NCBI RefSeq assembly: GCF_900115625.1
Contig: NZ_FOXD01000007.1
Span: 62,001 to 126,000 of the forward strand
Direction: 5' to 3'
DNA: 64,000 nucleotides
Source of the DNA: Salibacterium halotolerans
Lineage (GTDB): Bacteria > Bacillota > Bacilli > Bacillales > Marinococcaceae
Shown here: positions 60,565 through 64,000 of the stretch, in pieces
Position numbering within the stretch: position 1 is the first letter of the stretch
How the letters are laid out: the number at the start of each line of letters is the position of its first letter
Program-made: the position numbers and the translations under genes
The notes under the pieces: model-generated
What the model saw: the letters and a program-made list of their open reading frames with translations, nothing else
What the model was told of the DNA's origin: nothing
Database searches by the model: none

Positions 60565-60837
60565 ATGGAAGAGTTTCAGTTTCATATCGATATGGTGTGG
60601 ATTATGCTGGGAGCGGTGCTGGTATTTGGCATGCAGGCTGGTTTTACTGCTCTGAAGTCCGGGCTCACCCGGGCGAAAAACTCTATCAACGTCGCGTTGA
60701 AAATTATGACGGACATCCTGATAACATCTGTCGTATTCAGTCTTTTCGGTTTTCCGCTGATGTTCGGGGCGACATACGGAGAATGGTTCGGCACAGATGC
60801 GTTTTTCCTTCTATTCTATCACATCCACCAAACGTAA
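60565..60837 (+). pseudogene. Truncated ammonium transporter (Amt) gene
   Basis: The first ~78 residues match the N-terminus of Amt proteins: VWIMLGAVLVFGMQAGFTALKSGLTRAKNSINVAL (core MQAGFTALKSGLTRAKNS), FGFPLMFGATYGEWFGTDAFF. Full Amt proteins are about 400 aa. The homology ends at about 60805 where a duplicated intergenic segment begins, and a stop follows. The upstream part is intact, so the break is at the junction. Confidence 0.85.
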
Positions 60838-60976
60838 AGAGTGCACGCCCATTATTTGGACGTTCGCTCTTCTACGTTCCCCTCTCTTCTGTTGAAACAA
60901 CAATTGTGACTCTTACTGCGTTTCTACGGGACACAATCACAGCCAATCTGCAAAATGGTGACGTTTAGCTGTGCTG
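60811..60976. repeat. Duplicated intergenic segment, copy A
   Basis: CTATTCTATCACATCCACC and the following ~95 bp, including a terminator hairpin, match copy B at 61405-61520 closely. Copy A carries about 50 extra bases before its last part. It truncates the Amt gene and acts as terminator for the DUF3221 gene. Confidence 0.8.
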
Positions 60977-61010
60977 CCACCAGCCTGTACATGACTAACC
61001 GCAGCGCACG

Positions 61011-61382
61011 TTACAGAATCTGCAGTCTCACGGCTTCTCCGTACGCCGGCATGGAGGTATTAATGGCCCGGAACCATACTTTCACCTGCATCCCCGGTTC
61101 CAGAGCTTCCGCGTTTTGCACATCATATCTATCAAACCATATCCCGTCCCCATATTTTTCAAGGAGTTTCTTAGTGGATTCATCTTTTGTTTCTTCCGGT
61201 TCTGCTCCCTGGACCATCAGCACACTATCCTCTTCCATCGACACGATCGTACCTTTACGGGTGAAGTTCTGACTGGAAGGTTCGGAGTCAGAGTCTGCTG
61301 ACATAAATTCTGAAAAGAACAACCATCCGGAGAATAGCAGTCCCAGTACCACAACCAGTGACACAAGCAGTACTTTTTTCAA
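61011..61382 (-). CDS. DUF3221-containing exported protein
   Basis: 123 aa from a TTG at 61382 (AAAGGAGG upstream; the longer frame runs through a terminator). N-terminal hydrophobic helix (about 3-25) as signal anchor, then an acidic linker and a DUF3221 domain (RKGTIVSMEEDSVLM, EALEPGMQVKVWFRA). Probably exposed outside the membrane. Function unknown. The two copies of the repeated terminator segment lie on either side of it. Confidence 0.8.
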   Translation of the reverse strand: MKKVLLVSLVVVLGLLFSGWLFFSEFMSADSDSEPSSQNFTRKGTIVSMEEDSVLMVQGAEPEETKDESTKKLLEKYGDGIWFDRYDVQNAEALEPGMQVKVWFRAINTSMPAYGEAVRLQIL

Positions 61383-61404
61383 TGCGGCCGCCTCCTTTTT
61401 TCCT

Positions 61405-61520
61405 CCTATTCTATCACATCCACCAAATGTAAAAAGCGCACGCCCCATGTTTGGACGTGCGCTCTTCTTCGCTCCTCTTTCTACTGTGAAAACAATTATT
61501 GTAACATTTAGCCGTGCCGT
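61405..61520. repeat. Duplicated intergenic segment, copy B
   Basis: Partner of copy A at 60811-60976. Its hairpin, AGCGCACG with CGTGCGCT on the minus strand followed by TTTTT, terminates the YeeE/YedE gene and is probably the original. Confidence 0.8.
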
Positions 61521-61545
61521 GCTGTTTGCATCAATCTTTCATCCG

Positions 61546-62793
61546 TCAGCAGAAGGAGTCTTTGGATTTTGGCACGGACAGTCCGAACAACGGCCGGATG
61601 AACAGGGCGACAAAAGTTCCGGCCATGGCGAGAATGCCCCATAGATAGCCGTGCAGGCTGAAGGACGCGATGCCGGTGAAATAAGCGCCGATGTTGCACC
61701 CGAAGGCCAGACGGGCGCCGTAGCCCATCAGCAGACCGCCGATGACAGCGGCAGATACGTTTTTCACATTGACACTGGTGAAACGGAACAGTCCGCCTGC
61801 TGCTGACGCGATGAAGGCGCCGAGAATAACACCGAAGTTCAAAACGCTGGTGCCGTGGGCGAAAACACTGGACTGCAGCGTTTCGGCGCTGCCCTGCCAG
61901 TATCCCCAGTTGGCCACGTCGACTCCCATCGTTTGGAGGACTTGGGAACCCCAAAGTGTGAATCCTGACGTGACTCCCCAGCCGCTGCCGCGGGTCAGAA
62001 GTGTCAGCGCGTTAAGGACAGCAAGTACGACAGCTGCGGTAATGAGCGGCCATGAACCGCGGAGAGCTCTTTTCCAACCTGACGCTGTTGGAACGGCAGC
62101 CATCCGTGGCGGCTGTGTCTTTTTCTCCCGGCGGAGAGTCCACCAGATAACGAATCCGAAAAAGAGAACCGAAACGACCCAGGCCCCGAAATAACCGAGT
62201 CCGGTTGATGTTGCGAGTGATACCGACCCGAATGACGGCATCTCTTCCGACCAGAACGGCAGGTGATAAGCGCCGAGCGTTGCGCCGATAATGAAAAAGA
62301 ACAACGTCACAAACATTACCGTGCGGCCGCCGCCTACTGCGTACAGTGTACCGGATGCACACCCGCCTCCAAGCTGCATGCCAAGACCAAATAAGAACGC
62401 GCCGACAACCAGACTGATTCCAATTGGCGCGATATTACCGGTGGCTGCTCCGCCGAAAAAGGTTGTACCTATTGCAAGAATCGGAGCGAACAGCGTAACG
62501 GCAACCGCGAGCATAACCATATGCGCCCGCAGCGCCTGCCCGTTGCCGACGGAGGCAAATCTCCGGAACGCCGATGTAAATCCGAATCTGGCATGAAATA
62601 ACGTATAGCCAAGTAAAAGTCCGAGAATTAAAAGAATCGGCTGGGCTGGCTGCTGTGTCAGGGCCAGAAAGACCGTTAATACAGCAGCGACAATGAGTGC
62701 CCCGACAACAAGTGGTGTCTGGGCTTGATTCAGCGAAGGCTCTTTGGCGCCTTCATGTTGATGACCGGTAACAGCTTCTGCTTGAACCGCCAT
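61546..62793 (-). CDS. YeeE/YedE-family (TsuA-like) thiosulfate transporter
   Basis: 415 aa from the ATG at 62793 (GAGGTGG upstream). About 9-12 helices in two halves. The essential cysteines of TsuA appear in GMQLGGGCASGTLYAVGGG and ARLAFGCNIGAYFTGIASFS (core FGCNIGAYFTGI). TsuA brings thiosulfate into the cell by relay across these cysteines. A related subgroup is linked to selenium metabolism, so that role cannot be excluded here. No TusA/YeeD gene is adjacent. Confidence 0.9.
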   Translation of the reverse strand: MAVQAEAVTGHQHEGAKEPSLNQAQTPLVVGALIVAAVLTVFLALTQQPAQPILLILGLLLGYTLFHARFGFTSAFRRFASVGNGQALRAHMVMLAVAVTLFAPILAIGTTFFGGAATGNIAPIGISLVVGAFLFGLGMQLGGGCASGTLYAVGGGRTVMFVTLFFFIIGATLGAYHLPFWSEEMPSFGSVSLATSTGLGYFGAWVVSVLFFGFVIWWTLRREKKTQPPRMAAVPTASGWKRALRGSWPLITAAVVLAVLNALTLLTRGSGWGVTSGFTLWGSQVLQTMGVDVANWGYWQGSAETLQSSVFAHGTSVLNFGVILGAFIASAAGGLFRFTSVNVKNVSAAVIGGLLMGYGARLAFGCNIGAYFTGIASFSLHGYLWGILAMAGTFVALFIRPLFGLSVPKSKDSFC

Positions 62794-62940
62794 ATTATCC
62801 ACCTCTTTCTTATAATACCTATATTATTAGTAGGGATTTAGAACAATCATATTATATACCGCCTTAAACCATATTGTAAAGTTATATGCCCAGTTTTCTC
62901 ATTTACCGGAATACCGGGGATCTATCGTTTTTTTGTTATC

Positions 62941-63498
62941 ATAGAAGAGGCTGTATCAAAAATCTGTGAATAAAAAAATGCCTCGTCGACATATTGAGTA
63001 TGCGCTGCAGACGGACACTTTTCCTCCAGAATACAAGGGCGGCATCGACTCGCAGATGTTCACTGTGTCTTCTTCCCTCTGGAGATGTATCTGTTTTTTT
63101 GCAGAAAAAGGGCCGGCACATCTGGAATCGGGCTTTGGCTGTTCCGGACCGGAGTGGCTTCGTGGACACTGCATCGCCTGAAAAAACACCCAGTATCCAC
63201 GGAGGTAGTGTTTGGGGACACTGAGACTTCCCCGCCGTCGGTTAGTGTCCTTTGATTTACGCCTGCATCCACTAATTCCTGATTCCAGCGGCGTAGTGGA
63301 CACTAAGCGGTGATTCGTGGATACAACACCCTTATTTTTCGATAGTAGTGTCCACAGCTGGAGGATTTGCAACCGAAAGCGCGAAAGCGGCCCGCTGAAA
63401 TACACGGCATGCACTTATCCTCCAGAGCACAAGCGCGGCATTCCTCTCCTGCCTATGGTTCAAAAAAAGGAGCTGTATCTGTTTGATACAACTCCTCT
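62941..63498. repeat. Composite intergenic element with inverted ends
   Basis: The ends AGAAGAGGCTGTATCAAA (left) and TTTGATACAACTCCTCT (right) are imperfect inverted repeats. Inside lie copies of the 55-bp unit (near 63022 and 63418), the 52-bp box array and the AAAAAGGAGCTGTATC repeat. No protein gene is present in 62803-63503. Confidence 0.6.
63164..63353. repeat. 52-bp-period inverted-box array (copy 3)
   Basis: GGACACT at 63164 and 63216, a degenerate box near 63268, GGATACA near 63319. AGTATCC at 63192, AGTGTCC at 63244 and 63347, and an out-of-register GGACACT at 63298. The 52-bp register is kept across the degenerate unit. Same architecture as the arrays at 28519 and 40761. Confidence 0.88.
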
Positions 63499-63503
63499 AT
63501 TCA

Positions 63504-64000
63504 TCAGTTGCGTATTAAGTGGTCAAAGGCGCCAAGGGCCGCAGAAGCTCCGGATCCCATAGACGTAATAATCTGCTTATACGGCATATCTGTGCAGTCT
63601 CCTGCCGCGAAGACGCCGGGTACATCGGTGGCACCTGTTTTATCCGCGACGATTTCACCGAATTTGTTTTTTTCGACGGTATCTTCAAGCCACGCGGTAT
63701 TTGGATCAAGGCCGATCTGAACGAAAACACCGGCGAGTTCGATGCTGCGCTCTTCATCAGATTCGCGGTCCACATAACTCAGACCCTGCACCTTACTGTC
63801 TCCGTAAATTTCAGACGTGCGTGCATTGGTGATGACCGTCACGTTGGAGAGACTGTGCACCCGCTCCTGCAGCACGCTGTCTGCGTTCAATTCGGGAAGG
63901 AATTCCAGGATCGTGACGTGCTTGACGATACCGGCCAAATCGATCGCAGCTTCAATACCGGAGTTTCCTCCACCGATGACAGCAACGTCTTTTCCTTCAA
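63504..64000 (-). CDS. ahpF: Alkyl hydroperoxide reductase subunit F, C-terminal part
   Basis: The last ~165 codons; the 5' end is outside the window. It contains the NADH-binding [31 protein letters not shown] and the FAD motif [38 protein letters not shown] (core [17 protein letters not shown]). AhpF passes electrons from NADH to the peroxiredoxin AhpC. It is the last gene of its transcript, just before the repeat element. Confidence 0.93.
   Translation of the reverse strand, partial: EGKDVAVIGGGNSGIEAAIDLAGIVKHVTILEFLPELNADSVLQERVHSLSNVTVITNARTSEIYGDSKVQGLSYVDRESDEERSIELAGVFVQIGLDPNTAWLEDTVEKNKFGEIVADKTGATDVPGVFAAGDCTDMPYKQIITSMGSGASAALGAFDHLIRN

Noticed and set aside
62810-62860. Possible CsoR/CstR-type operator before the thiosulfate transporter gene
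   Set aside because: ACCTA...TAGGG is only a loose match and no regulator gene is near; too weak to report.

Overview
The window is chromosomal DNA from a low-to-mid GC Gram-positive spore former of the Bacillaceae. The evidence is a SinR/SinI locus, a YtvA-type blue-light receptor, a CotJABC spore-coat operon, YtvI-, YfmR-, YusV- and SrtN-like proteins, AGGAGG-type ribosome sites and frequent TTG/GTG starts. Na+/solute transporters would fit a halophile or alkaliphile, but I cannot name the genus.

Layout. 0-12.5 kb: end of a YtvI-like permease, a secreted 3D-domain protein, tRNA 2-selenouridine synthase, an aldehyde dehydrogenase, a 21-bp repeat array, an MFS exporter, a GltS-like symporter and a Fur-controlled siderophore uptake set. 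12.6-16.8 kb: regulatory block with two SinR/SinI modules, one SinI gene preceded by a c-di-GMP-I riboswitch, a lipid kinase and a Fur-controlled DUF2325 operon. 16.9-31 kb: CPA1 antiporter, a selenoprotein gene with in-frame TGA and SECIS-like hairpin, an orphan dehydroquinate-synthase-II domain, Cu/Zn SOD, TerC, ABC-F, DEAD helicase, Mqo and TopB. 31.1-40.5 kb: an AT-rich island with a CitA/CitB-type two-component system, a TctABC transporter, a DASS permease, methylisocitrate lyase and a PrpD enzyme. 41-49.8 kb: Ohr, YtvA, cold-shock protein, RecQ, sugar dehydrogenase, CotJABC, a degenerate channel and an M20 peptidase. 49.9-58.9 kb: tRNA-Leu, then a hexuronate cassette (uxuB, uxuA / gntR, uxaC, TRAP) and gene debris. 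The cassette lies between a hepT remnant and an mntA remnant, as if inserted into an mntA-hepT operon. 59-64 kb: DUF1648 protein, sirtuin, a truncated Amt gene, DUF3221 protein, a YeeE/YedE thiosulfate transporter and the 3' part of ahpF.

The most interesting signals are: (1) a peroxiredoxin-like selenoprotein, UGA at the first position of a UPYC motif, in a window that also encodes MnmH; (2) a c-di-GMP riboswitch directly before the biofilm antirepressor gene sinI, beside a second, convergent SinR/SinI pair with a perfect palindromic operator; (3) two copies of an eight-unit, 21-bp-period array, both with a single 19-bp step in the middle; (4) three intergenic arrays of inverted GGACACT/AGTGTCC boxes with a 52-bp period; (5) two apparently acquired catabolic islands. 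No complete transposase, integrase, CRISPR array or rRNA was seen.
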